Origin: an uncultured Paracoccaceae bacterium
GTDB taxonomy: Bacteria; Pseudomonadota; Alphaproteobacteria; Rhodobacterales; Rhodobacteraceae
DNA: 64,000 bases
Direction: 5' to 3'
NCBI GenBank assembly: GCA_947493145.1
Contig: CANLPZ010000001.1
Location: 1,268,501 to 1,332,500 of the forward strand
Shown: piece after piece, positions 26,197 through 34,646 of the stretch
Layout: each line of letters starts with the position of its first letter
Numbering within the stretch: the stretch's first letter is position 1
Notes under the pieces: model-generated
The model's input: only the letters and a program-made list of their open reading frames with translations
Told to the model about the DNA's origin: nothing
Databases searched by the model: none
Made by a program: the position numbers and the translations under genes

Positions 26197-27222
26197 TTAA
26201 CCAGATTGTTTCGGATACCTGTTACACCGAAACATGAGCCCAAGTTGTTCCAACTGCTCTGGCCCTTTGTATTTGCACGACGATTTTGACCAAAGATCAG
26301 GATTTTCGATTAAGCTATCATAGTATTTTTCGTACAAGTCGCTGTTTTCAAAATGCTCTTTCCGCAGTTTTTCTTCGGCAGATTTTTGAACGATTGACGG
26401 TAAAAATTTCGTATGAAGCAACACGCCGGTTGTGGCTGTGGTCTCTTTCGTATCGTAAACTTGGTTCAACTTTGACGGCAGCATTGAATGCGTCGATGTC
26501 ATGTAAACGTAACTTCGATCCCATTTGACCAGTGGTGTTTTATTCAAGGTCGGCGCGCGCCGCAGGTCAGCATTAAAAAAGGAGCGCGCACGAACGCCAC
26601 CTTGGACCCAAAGCGCACCGGTATCAGTTTTTCGTTGTGCAAAATACCCGTACGCATCAAACCAGTTTAACGTGTCCATCGGGTCTGATTGTGGATCATG
26701 GGTTTGATCTTGGACTGGTCCTTTTGGATACATATCAAGCATTATCGCCCCAAATGATGGGATCTGCTGCATGTCCAACCAACCGGTAAGTGCGGTTAGA
26801 TCTTTTGTTTCCACGTCGGGGTAAACAAAAATTTCATCCGCATCGACTGTCAAACACCAATGCCCAGCACCATATTTGTATTGAAGGCACGTCAACCAAT
26901 CCATACCGAAACGCGACAGCTTATAACTGTAATTAGACGACCAAAGTGAAACGTCGCTTTGATTTTTTAAAAACTCGCTTGATCCGTCGTCCGAACCGTT
27001 ATCGACAATCAAAAAATGAGAAACGCCGAGCTTTCGATAATAGTCCAAAAAAAAGGGCAAACGAGACATTTCATTTCGAAGCGTAACGAAGGCAAGGATA
27101 TCGCTGGGTGCAATGTCATCTACACGTACGCGAACACGCGATAATTGATTTCGTTTTCGCCATGCTCGAAATAACAATCGGCGACGTTTTAATCGCAGTT
27201 TGTATCGCGTTGAAATTCGCAC
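26197..27222 (-). CDS. Family 2-type glycosyltransferase (Glyco_tranf_2_4), copy 2
   Basis: A 341-residue protein, the tandem paralogue of the downstream gene. It shows RNEMSRLPFFLDYYRKLG, VDNGSDDG (73-80), the metal-binding VDADEIFVYP (126-135), LDMYPKGPV and STHSMLPSKLN. The start is a GTG at 27222 with no strong ribosome site; the open frame offers no better codon. It lies 40 bp after galE and 51 bp before copy 1, so galE-GT-GT-GT14-sulfotransferase reads as one transcription unit. The two copies differ most in the loop after the DxD motif, suggesting different acceptors. Confidence 0.78.
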   Translation of the reverse strand: MRISTRYKLRLKRRRLLFRAWRKRNQLSRVRVRVDDIAPSDILAFVTLRNEMSRLPFFLDYYRKLGVSHFLIVDNGSDDGSSEFLKNQSDVSLWSSNYSYKLSRFGMDWLTCLQYKYGAGHWCLTVDADEIFVYPDVETKDLTALTGWLDMQQIPSFGAIMLDMYPKGPVQDQTHDPQSDPMDTLNWFDAYGYFAQRKTDTGALWVQGGVRARSFFNADLRRAPTLNKTPLVKWDRSYVYMTSTHSMLPSKLNQVYDTKETTATTGVLLHTKFLPSIVQKSAEEKLRKEHFENSDLYEKYYDSLIENPDLWSKSSCKYKGPEQLEQLGLMFRCNRYPKQSG

Positions 27223-27262
27223 GTTGGTTGTCGCCCTTGTCCACTTTCGGCGAAACTACCAA

Positions 27263-28252
27263 CTATTTTTCGTAATGTCCCGTTTGATGCCATTTCCATG
27301 CATCGCGGATCATCATTTCCATATTTGATCGTTTCGGTTGCCAGCCCAGTTCCGTTTCTGCACGTGTGCTTCCGGATACCAGTTTTGTACAATCCCCAGC
27401 GCGCCGTTCGCCTTCAACTATTGGGACATCACGGTTTGTTACCGATTTTGAATGCGTCACGACTTCTCGCACGGAAAACCCATCACCTGTGCCAAGATTA
27501 AACACGCGGCTTCCCTTGCCGTTTTCCAGCCATTTCACACCAAGCACATGTGCCTCAACCAAATCCATAACGTGGACGTAATCGCGTATGCATGTCCCAT
27601 CTGGAGTATCGTAGTCGGTTCCAAAAATCGTTAGCGCATCACGTTTGCCGTCGATTGCATCCAACATCAGCGGAATCAAATGCGTTTCAGGTTGATGAAA
27701 TTCGCCTATTTCGCCGTCCGGATCGGCACCAGCAACATTGAAATAGCGGAAAATAACACTTTGCAAATCATCGCTTGCTTCGAAGTTGGCTAAAATGTCC
27801 TCGATCGCGCGCTTTGATGCCCCATATGCATTGATCGGCTGCTGAGGACAGTTTTCGTCCAAAACAACATTGTCGTGGTCGCCGTAAGTCGCACATGTTG
27901 ATGAAAAAACGAAATTACGGACACCCGCCGCAACCGTCGCTTGGATCAAATTCAAGGATCCCACGACGTTGTTTTGCCAATATAAACCTGGGTCTTGCAT
28001 GCTTTCGCCAACTTGCGAAAACGCTGCGAAGTGCATGACCGAAATCGGATTATATTTCGCAAAAACGACATCAAGCTGTGACCGATTGTTAAGGTCAACG
28101 CGTTCAAAAGGTCCGAATTTAACGGCGTCCTGCCAACCAGTGCTTAGATTATCGAGAGTGACCGGCTCATAGCCAGATTTTGCCAGAACTTTGCAAGCAT
28201 GCGAACCGATATAACCCGCACCGCCGGTGACAAAAACAACAGGTTTCGACAC
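27263..28252 (-). CDS. galE: UDP-glucose 4-epimerase
   Basis: A 329-residue extended SDR interconverting UDP-glucose and UDP-galactose. It has the NAD-binding GGAGYIG (10-16), FSSTCATYG with the catalytic Ser/Thr (116-124) and YGASK (143-147) with the Tyr-Lys pair. Family blocks FRYFNVAGADPDG and GTCIRDYVHVMDL are intact. The start is GTG at 28252, one base after the galU stop, with AAAAGGG inside the end of galU. Its place between galU and three glycosyltransferases points to surface polysaccharide precursor supply rather than galactose catabolism; no galK or galT is present. Confidence 0.94.
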   Translation of the reverse strand: MSKPVVFVTGGAGYIGSHACKVLAKSGYEPVTLDNLSTGWQDAVKFGPFERVDLNNRSQLDVVFAKYNPISVMHFAAFSQVGESMQDPGLYWQNNVVGSLNLIQATVAAGVRNFVFSSTCATYGDHDNVVLDENCPQQPINAYGASKRAIEDILANFEASDDLQSVIFRYFNVAGADPDGEIGEFHQPETHLIPLMLDAIDGKRDALTIFGTDYDTPDGTCIRDYVHVMDLVEAHVLGVKWLENGKGSRVFNLGTGDGFSVREVVTHSKSVTNRDVPIVEGERRAGDCTKLVSGSTRAETELGWQPKRSNMEMMIRDAWKWHQTGHYEK

Positions 28253-28253
28253 G

Positions 28254-29147
28254 TTATTCAGCTGCCCTTTTCATTGCGGAAAGATCATCCAAGAATTCAC
28301 CGAACTCGTCCTTCAGGTCGTCACGCGCCAATCCGAACGACACAGTCGCCTGTAAGAAGCCAGCCTTTGATCCGCAATCAAAACGTTGCCCACGGAACCG
28401 GAATCCATAAACGTCACGATCTTGTTCAATTTCAGCAGCAATTGCATCCGTCAGTTGCACCTCGCCACCAGCACCCGTTTTAATTTTGTTTAGGTTTTGC
28501 AACACTTTCGGCGTCAAAATATATCGACCGATGACGGCCAGATTCGATGGCGCATCTTTAACCTCGGGCTTTTCGACCATACCGCGAACAGACACAATTG
28601 ATCCCATGTCTTCTTTGACATCCAAAACACCATATGAAGACGTTTTTTCCTCTGGAACTTCCATCGCGGCGACCATGCATCCGCCTGTTTCTTCGTGCGC
28701 TTCAACCATTTGTTGAAGGCACGGTTTTTCGGCTGCGATGACATCATCAGGCAAAATAACCGCAAAGCTTTCATTCGTGATCAAGCGACGTGCGCACCAT
28801 ACGGCATGCCCCAACCCCATAGCACGGTGCTGCCGGATATAAGCAATGGCACCACTGTCCATGTTGGTTGCTTCCAACGTCTCCAAAAGATCTTTTTTCC
28901 CTTTCTTGCGCAGGTTGCGCTCAAGCTCTGGTGAATGGTCAAAGTAATCTTCGAGCGCTGATTTTCCGCGCGATGTAACAAAAATGAATTCCTTAATTCC
29001 AGCCGCACGAGCCTCGTCGATTGCATATTGAATCAATGGTCTATCGACCAAAGTCATGATCTCTTTCGGGACGGACTTTGTCGCCGGAAGAAATCTAGTC
29101 CCCAATCCTGCCACTGGGAAAATTGCTTTGGTTACTCTTTTTTTCAC
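28254..29147 (-). CDS. galU: UTP-glucose-1-phosphate uridylyltransferase
   Basis: A 297-residue nucleotidyltransferase making UDP-glucose. The N-terminal GLGTRFLPATKSVPKEI binds UTP, and FAVILPDDVIA, MVEKPEVKDAPSNLAVIGRYIL and FDCGSKAGFLQA are the family blocks. Two GTG starts are possible: 29147, which has GGTGAG eight bases upstream, and 29159, which has no clear site; I prefer the former. galU and galE are one base apart. UDP-glucose is the direct substrate of GalE and of glycan transferases, matching the downstream genes. A 128-bp gap separates it from kdsB. Confidence 0.94.
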   Translation of the reverse strand: MKKRVTKAIFPVAGLGTRFLPATKSVPKEIMTLVDRPLIQYAIDEARAAGIKEFIFVTSRGKSALEDYFDHSPELERNLRKKGKKDLLETLEATNMDSGAIAYIRQHRAMGLGHAVWCARRLITNESFAVILPDDVIAAEKPCLQQMVEAHEETGGCMVAAMEVPEEKTSSYGVLDVKEDMGSIVSVRGMVEKPEVKDAPSNLAVIGRYILTPKVLQNLNKIKTGAGGEVQLTDAIAAEIEQDRDVYGFRFRGQRFDCGSKAGFLQATVSFGLARDDLKDEFGEFLDDLSAMKRAAE

Positions 29148-29275
29148 TTTTTTTCTCACCGAGCTTTTTTCAGGTCATCACCGATCTATGTCGGACGAAT
29201 TTGCCCGAATCGTAACACAATGGCGGCGACTACGTATATGGTGCGTTTAAGAATAAATTCCCCACAAGAACGAAT

Positions 29276-30076
29276 TTAATCGATGCCCATCTCGATCATC
29301 ATTTTCTCAATCACAGAAACATCCTCTGGGTTGTTAAGTTCCCAGAATTGCTTGCCTTTTGATTGAACCTCGACGCACAAAACACGCTTTCCGTTTTCCA
29401 TAAATCGAAGTTGTTCCAAACCCTCAAGTTTTTCCAAGGCACCTGTTGGAAGGTTCTGATAGCTCAACAATGGGTTTGGCCGATACGCATAGACACCCAC
29501 ATGATGAAAGACAGGTGTTAAATCGTGATCAGAAAATTCGCCTTCGGTATACGGGATCACTTCTTTTGAGAAATACATCGCCGTTTTGTCTGCGCTGAAA
29601 ACAGCGGTCGTTCCACCAACGCGCCCGTGTTTTCGATCATTCAGAAACCCGTTTAGCGCACGCCCATCACACCGCAAAACCGGTGTCGCAACATCATGGC
29701 CTGGCGATTCATTCATCCCTGCAATTAGGTCCTCGACAAACCATGCAGGCGTAAGTGGCGCATCGCCTTGAAGGTTGACGACAATATCGTAGTGCTCGCC
29801 CAAAACTTCATATGCAGCCGCACAACGTTCTGTCCCGTTTGCGCAGCTTTCAGGCGTCATAACAACCTCGGCACCAAAGCTTTCGGCGGCGTCACGAATA
29901 CGGTCGTCATCGGTCGCGACCACGACGCGATCAATTCCTTTCACTGCCATCGCAGCGTCCCATGATCGTTCGATCAGCGATTTCGACGTACCCGAAGAAC
30001 CCGTTAATGTCGCCAATGGTTTGGCTGGAAATCGTGTCGACGCGTATCGTGCCGGAATTACGATCAAAACAGACAT
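29276..30076 (-). CDS. kdsB: CMP-Kdo synthetase (3-deoxy-manno-octulosonate cytidylyltransferase)
   Basis: A 266-residue enzyme activating Kdo with CTP for lipid A-core or capsule linkage. The signature PARYASTRFPAKPL (8-21) and VVNLQGDAPL, with YFSKEVIPY in the middle, are typical. It starts on the last stop base of cysQ (TAATG), so the two are translationally coupled. It is about 11 kb from the isomerase and LptCAB genes and on the other strand. Kdo may serve LPS alone or also link a capsule, given the export permease nearby. No terminator is seen before galU. Confidence 0.92.
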   Translation of the reverse strand: MSVLIVIPARYASTRFPAKPLATLTGSSGTSKSLIERSWDAAMAVKGIDRVVVATDDDRIRDAAESFGAEVVMTPESCANGTERCAAAYEVLGEHYDIVVNLQGDAPLTPAWFVEDLIAGMNESPGHDVATPVLRCDGRALNGFLNDRKHGRVGGTTAVFSADKTAMYFSKEVIPYTEGEFSDHDLTPVFHHVGVYAYRPNPLLSYQNLPTGALEKLEGLEQLRFMENGKRVLCVEVQSKGKQFWELNNPEDVSVIEKMMIEMGID

Positions 30077-30873
30077 TATGGCTGCTTCAATTCTATGCCT
30101 GGAGCATAAGCAATAAAGAACGGGTTTGCGTAATCTTCTTTTCCGTAGACAAGAGGGGAATGATCATCAAACCGAATAACATCGCCACCCGCACCATTTA
30201 GTACGGCATGACCCGCCGCCGTGTCCCATTCCATCGTCCGCCCGACACGGGGGTAAATGTCTGCTTCGCCTGTCGCAACCAAACAGAACTTTAGCGAAGA
30301 TCCAGCGCTTTTCATGTCCGAAACATTGTATTTGTTGATATAGTCATCTGTTGCTTGATCACGGTGCGATTTTGATGCGACAACAAGCAACGCATCATTG
30401 TTTGGGATCGAAACTTTGATTGGTTTTGTTTCTCCAATCTCGCCTTGCTTGAAAGGTCCAGATTCTTCGACTGAATTCCCATCTGCGTCCGTAAAAAACA
30501 TACGATCCTTTGCCGGTGCATAAACGACGCCGCGCACTGGCTTTCCATCGACAACATACGCAATATTGACCGTAAAGTCCCCACGACGGTGCACAAATTC
30601 CTTTGTTCCATCTAGCGGATCAACAATCAAAAATGTGTTTGCTTTTTTGCTGTGACTGTCAGCTTGTTCTTCTGTGATCAACGTAACATCCGGAAACGCA
30701 GCCGTTAAACCAGCCGAAATAATCGCATCCGCCGCTTCATCGGCTTCGGTTACGGGGCTGTCGTCAGATTTTGTTTTTACCTCAAAGTCATCTGCATTGT
30801 AGATTTCCATGATTTTTTCACCGCCCTGAAGGGCCAAATCACGCATCACTTTGGTCAGTTTCTCAAAATCCAC
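30076..30873 (-). CDS. cysQ: 3'(2'),5'-bisphosphate nucleotidase CysQ
   Basis: A 265-residue magnesium- and lithium-sensitive-type phosphatase of the inositol monophosphatase superfamily. Metal ligands are in LITEEQ (E68/E69) and VDPLDGTKEF (D85, D88), with WDTAAGHAVL near the end. It hydrolyses PAP, the by-product of PAPS-using sulfotransferases and of sulfate reduction. The start is a GTG at 30873 with a good AAGGAG site seven bases upstream. It heads the minus-strand glycan block that ends in a sulfotransferase; this fits PAP recycling, although CysQ is also a general sulfur-metabolism gene. Confidence 0.92.
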   Translation of the reverse strand: MDFEKLTKVMRDLALQGGEKIMEIYNADDFEVKTKSDDSPVTEADEAADAIISAGLTAAFPDVTLITEEQADSHSKKANTFLIVDPLDGTKEFVHRRGDFTVNIAYVVDGKPVRGVVYAPAKDRMFFTDADGNSVEESGPFKQGEIGETKPIKVSIPNNDALLVVASKSHRDQATDDYINKYNVSDMKSAGSSLKFCLVATGEADIYPRVGRTMEWDTAAGHAVLNGAGGDVIRFDDHSPLVYGKEDYANPFFIAYAPGIELKQP

Positions 30874-30920
30874 ACCTATGCTCCTTTTTCAGCGCGCAAT
30901 CAGCCTCACACGCTGTTGTA

Positions 30921-30948
30921 TTGAAATTTTTCGTTGGCCCCTTATTAT
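30921..30948 (+). promoter_or_regulatory. Candidate promoter for the ABC permease
   Basis: TTGAAA (30921-30926) and TATTAT (30943-30948) are 16 bp apart on the plus strand, about 75 bp before the ATG at 31024. TATATT at 30946-30951 is an alternative -10 with a 19-bp spacer. The region is shared divergently with cysQ. Confidence 0.4.
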
Positions 30949-31023
30949 ATTGCGTCAACGGATCGGCAAGAAATTCCTGACAAAAAAGACCGAAATTCGG
31001 AAAACCTAAAGGCAAAACGACAC

Positions 31024-31845
31024 ATGTTTGCAAAATCCGCACCCCGAGGCCGGCTTTCCGCAGCCTTGAATATTCTAGCGTTGATTTATCACTCGACGGT
31101 GCGCAGCATTCGACAAGGAAATCGGAACGCTATTTTCGCGCTTCTCTCTGCAATGCTGCAGACAATGATCTTAGTCGGCGCCTTTTATTTCATGTTCACC
31201 ATTCTTGGCCTTCGGAAAAACGCCATTAGAGGTGATTTTTTGCTATATATTATGTCGGGCATCTTTTTGTTCGTCTGCCATATTAAGGCAATGGGCGCAG
31301 TCTTCGGCGCAGAAGGCCCCGTTTCCCCAATGATGCAACACGCACCAATGAATACCATTATTGCAATCGCATCAGCTGCACTTGGCTCACTGTATATCCA
31401 AGTGATTTCAATGTTTTGTGTTCTATTTTTGTATCACATTATCATTTCACCAATTCAAATCGATGACCCAGCTGGCGCATTTGCAATGCTATTGTTGGCG
31501 TGGTTCACAGGCGTCGCTGCTGGGTTGGTTTTCTTAGGATTAAAACCATGGATTCCAGGGCTCGCTGGTATTTTGCAATCGGTTTATTCGCGCGCAAATA
31601 TGATTGCATCTGGAAAGATGTTTGTCGCGAACACACTACCCGGATATTTGCTTGCAATGTTCGATTGGAACCCGCTGTTCCATGCAATTGACCAAGCACG
31701 CGGCTTTACCTTCATCAACTACAATCCACATTTTAGTAATATTCAGTATCCGATAAAGGTCGCCATTGTGCTGATCATGATTGGCCTGATGTTGGAATTT
31801 TTCGCGCGCAAAAACGTATCTCTTAGCCGCTCTGCCGGTCGCTGA
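31024..31845 (+). CDS. ABC-2 type permease, polysaccharide-export (KpsM-like)
   Basis: A 273-residue inner-membrane protein with six likely membrane helices (first near 44-68) and the layout of capsule/O-antigen export permeases. I start it at the ATG at 31024, after AAAGG; the frame is open upstream to 30934 without support. The normal partner ATPase (KpsT-like) is not adjacent: the next gene is alkB on the other strand, one base away. It is divergent from cysQ-kdsB-galU-galE and may export the glycan that block makes. The family assignment is from topology and blocks such as FDWNPLFHAIDQARG. Confidence 0.75.
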   Translation: MFAKSAPRGRLSAALNILALIYHSTVRSIRQGNRNAIFALLSAMLQTMILVGAFYFMFTILGLRKNAIRGDFLLYIMSGIFLFVCHIKAMGAVFGAEGPVSPMMQHAPMNTIIAIASAALGSLYIQVISMFCVLFLYHIIISPIQIDDPAGAFAMLLLAWFTGVAAGLVFLGLKPWIPGLAGILQSVYSRANMIASGKMFVANTLPGYLLAMFDWNPLFHAIDQARGFTFINYNPHFSNIQYPIKVAIVLIMIGLMLEFFARKNVSLSRSAGR

Positions 31846-31846
31846 T

Positions 31847-32458
31847 TTACGTCACAACGCGCAGAGTGACGTTTATCCGCCCCCCATTTTGCAACAACTG
31901 ACTCGTGCCGAACTTCACACGGTCGATTCCGTGATATGCCAATCGCGCATCGCCTCCCATTACGACAACGTCACCAGATTGAACCCAAAGGCTTTCGGTT
32001 TTTCCACCCCGCGTCGTGTTTCCCATTCTAAACAGTGCCTCGTCACCTAACGAAATTGATACAACCGGCGCGTCAAAATTCTGTTCATCTCTGTCTTGGT
32101 GCATCCCCATTTTTGCGGTTTCGGAGTAAAAATTCACCAAACAACACTCAGCCATGCGATTGAATTGTGTAACGTTTTCCCACACGGTTTTCACACTGTC
32201 TGGAATTTGTGGCCATTCAACACCGGTCGGATGGCGCGGCTCGTACCGGTAGCCCGATTGATCTGACACCCAACCAAATTTACCAGCGGATGTCATCCGC
32301 ACAGACATCTTTTTCCCACTGGATGTCACCGGCGAAAATAGCGGCGCGCGTTTTACAACCACACGCAAATCTTCGACCATTTTCACTTGCTCGTCCGGTC
32401 TCAAAAATCCTTTAAAAACCTTAAATCCGCGAATTGTGAGCGTCGGTGTAGGCGTCAT
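31847..32458 (-). CDS. alkB: AlkB-type 2-oxoglutarate/Fe(II) dioxygenase
   Basis: A 203-residue DNA/RNA alkylation repair dioxygenase that removes 1-methyladenine and 3-methylcytosine. The iron ligands are H120 and D122 in MGMHQDRDE and H176 in LAYHGIDR; R194 and R200 near the C-terminus would bind 2-oxoglutarate. The nucleotide-recognition region (RYEPRHPTGVEWPQIP) is intact. The ATG at 32458 is preferred to an upstream in-frame codon at 32545 by length. It is divergent from dnaK across 201 bp. No ada or other adaptive-response gene is nearby. Confidence 0.88.
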   Translation of the reverse strand: MTPTPTLTIRGFKVFKGFLRPDEQVKMVEDLRVVVKRAPLFSPVTSSGKKMSVRMTSAGKFGWVSDQSGYRYEPRHPTGVEWPQIPDSVKTVWENVTQFNRMAECCLVNFYSETAKMGMHQDRDEQNFDAPVVSISLGDEALFRMGNTTRGGKTESLWVQSGDVVVMGGDARLAYHGIDRVKFGTSQLLQNGGRINVTLRVVT

Positions 32459-32524
32459 CGATCCAACTCTTTCTTTAGACTCATTATTTTTGCGCAAAAA
32501 CGCACATTTCCGCACCTTCAAATG

Positions 32525-32554
32525 CTTGCAGGGCGTGAATCCCATCCTTATATA
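32525..32554 (+). promoter_or_regulatory. Candidate heat-shock (RpoH-type) promoter of dnaK
   Basis: CTTG (32525-32528), 17 bp, then CCTTATATA (32546-32554) resembles the alphaproteobacterial RpoH pattern of CTTG and a C-rich TATAT box; TTGCAG/TATATA would also suit the housekeeping factor. It lies about 106 bp before dnaK. The leader after it contains an outer GTGGA/TCCAC and an inner CCGA/TCGG pairing (32580-32630). No CIRCE repeat is visible. Confidence 0.45.
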
Positions 32555-32659
32555 CGCCCAGAACCGTTCTACAGCCCATGTGGAACATAAATCACTGGGG
32601 CACGATGCCGAACACGGGTCGGCGCTCCACCTTATCGCCTTATGTAGAGGGATTTAAAA

Positions 32660-34570
32660 ATGGCCAAAGTTATTGGTATTGACCTAGGTACAACAAACTC
32701 TTGTATCGCTATCATGGACGGCTCGCAGCCTCGCGTTATTGAAAACGCCGAAGGCGCACGCACAACGCCATCAATCGTCGGCTTCACAGATGGTGAACGT
32801 TTGGTTGGACAAGCCGCAAAACGTCAAGCAGTCACAAACCCAGACAACACAATTTTTGGTGTAAAGCGTCTGATCGGTCGGACTTTTAACGACAAGCACC
32901 TACAAAAAGACAAAAAGAACCTGCCTTTCACATTGATTGATGGCGGCAACGGCGACGCATGGGTCGAAGCACTTGGTGAAAAATACTCCCCATCGCAAAT
33001 CTCTGCCTTCATTCTTGGTAAAATGAAAGAAACCGCAGAAAGCTACTTGGGTGAGGAAGTCACACAGGCGGTTATTACTGTGCCTGCCTATTTTAACGAC
33101 GCGCAACGTCAGGCGACCAAAGACGCTGGTAAAATTGCTGGTCTTGAAGTGCTACGTATCATCAACGAACCGACTGCCGCGGCGCTGGCGTATGGTTTGG
33201 ATAAGAAAGACAGCCAAACTATTGCGGTCTATGACCTTGGTGGTGGTACATTCGACGTAACGATTTTGGAAATCGACGACGGTCTGTTCGAAGTTAAATC
33301 AACCAACGGCGATACATTCCTTGGTGGTGAAGACTTTGACATGCGCATCGTGAACTACCTTGCGGATGAGTTCAAAAAAGAAAACGGCGTCGATCTGACC
33401 AAAGACAAAATGGCCCTACAGCGTTTGAAAGAAGCCGCTGAAAAGGCGAAAATCGAATTGTCTTCTGCAACGCAGACAGAAATCAACCAACCGTTTATTT
33501 CGATGGATCCAAACGGTGGTCAGCCACTGCACATGGTTGTCAAACTGACCCGTGCAAAATTGGAAAGCCTTGTTGCCGATCTGATCAAAGCATCGATCAA
33601 ACCTTGTCAGGCTGCGTTGAAAGACGCAGGTCTTTCAACTGGTGACATCGACGAAGTCGTTCTTGTCGGTGGTATGACACGTATGCCAAAGGTCATTGAA
33701 GAAGTAACAAACTTCTTCGGCAAAGAGCCAAACAAAGGCGTGAACCCTGATGAAGTTGTGGCCATGGGCGCTGCGATCCAAGCGGGTGTTTTGCAGGGCG
33801 ACGTTAAAGATGTTGTTCTTTTGGACGTGACCCCACTGTCTTTGGGTATCGAAACTTTGGGTGGTGTGTTCACACGGTTGATCGACCGCAACACAACAAT
33901 CCCAACCAAGAAATCTCAGGTTTTCTCAACTGCTGAGGACAACCAGAACGCTGTGACCATCCGCGTGTTCCAAGGGGAACGTGAAATGGCGGCTGACAAC
34001 AAAATTCTTGGTCAGTTTAACCTTGAAGATATCCCACCTGCTCCTCGCGGCATGCCGCAGATTGAGGTGACATTTGACATCGATGCCAACGGTATCGTGT
34101 CAGTTGGCGCGATGGATAAAGGCACTGGCAAAGAGCAAAAGATCACGATCCAAGCCTCTGGCGGCCTAAGCGACGAAGACATCGAAGCAATGGTCAAAGA
34201 CGCCGAAGACAACGCAGAAGCGGATAAAGAGCGCAAGGAATTGATCGAAGCGAAAAACCAAGCGGAAAGCCTGATCCATTCGACAGAAAAGTCTATGGAA
34301 GAGCATTCTGATAAGGTTGATCCGACAACCATCGAAGCCATCGAATTGGCAATCGCTGCGTTGAAAGACGAGCTTGAAACCGAAAACGCTGACAAGATCA
34401 AATCAGGCATCCAAAACGTCACAGAATCTGCGATGAAGCTTGGTGAAGCGATTTACAAGTCAACTCAAGAAGAGCAAGGCGAAGCGCCAGCGGACGAAGA
34501 CATGAGCGGTGTCGATGACGACATCGTTGATGCTGATTTCGAAGACCTAGACGACGACAAACGCGGCTAA
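32660..34570 (+). CDS. dnaK: Molecular chaperone DnaK (Hsp70)
   Basis: A 636-residue ATP-driven chaperone. The nucleotide-binding domain starts [13 protein letters not shown] and has [14 protein letters not shown] and [10 protein letters not shown]; the interdomain linker [15 protein letters not shown] is followed by the substrate-binding domain and a helical lid. The C-terminus is the usual acidic tail ending [10 protein letters not shown]. An AGAGGG ribosome site precedes the ATG. It is followed by a hairpin and then dnaJ. grpE is not in the window. Regulation by heat shock is inferred from the upstream promoter-like motif. Confidence 0.98.
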   Translation: MAKVIGIDLGTTNSCIAIMDGSQPRVIENAEGARTTPSIVGFTDGERLVGQAAKRQAVTNPDNTIFGVKRLIGRTFNDKHLQKDKKNLPFTLIDGGNGDAWVEALGEKYSPSQISAFILGKMKETAESYLGEEVTQAVITVPAYFNDAQRQATKDAGKIAGLEVLRIINEPTAAALAYGLDKKDSQTIAVYDLGGGTFDVTILEIDDGLFEVKSTNGDTFLGGEDFDMRIVNYLADEFKKENGVDLTKDKMALQRLKEAAEKAKIELSSATQTEINQPFISMDPNGGQPLHMVVKLTRAKLESLVADLIKASIKPCQAALKDAGLSTGDIDEVVLVGGMTRMPKVIEEVTNFFGKEPNKGVNPDEVVAMGAAIQAGVLQGDVKDVVLLDVTPLSLGIETLGGVFTRLIDRNTTIPTKKSQVFSTAEDNQNAVTIRVFQGEREMAADNKILGQFNLEDIPPAPRGMPQIEVTFDIDANGIVSVGAMDKGTGKEQKITIQASGGLSDEDIEAMVKDAEDNAEADKERKELIEAKNQAESLIHSTEKSMEEHSDKVDPTTIEAIELAIAALKDELETENADKIKSGIQNVTESAMKLGEAIYKSTQEEQGEAPADEDMSGVDDDIVDADFEDLDDDKRG

Positions 34571-34584
34571 GGCCCATCTGACAA

Positions 34585-34623
34585 AAAGGACCGGCCTGTG
34601 AAAAACCACAGCGCCGGTCCTTT
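34585..34623 (+). terminator. Intrinsic terminator-like hairpin between dnaK and dnaJ
   Basis: The stem AAAGGACCGG / CCGGTCCTTT, with an inner CTGTG / CACAG around an AAAAAC loop, is very stable; a short T run is part of and follows the stem. It ends 23 bases before the dnaJ ATG. It probably terminates part of the dnaK transcripts, giving less dnaJ than dnaK message, or stabilises the dnaK mRNA. Confidence 0.7.
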
Positions 34624-34646
34624 CGTTCCCAAAAGGGGAGAAGATC

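Noticed and set aside
32459-32659. CIRCE element for HrcA control of dnaK
   Set aside because: No TTAGCACTC-N9-GAGTGCTAA repeat or near match is present.
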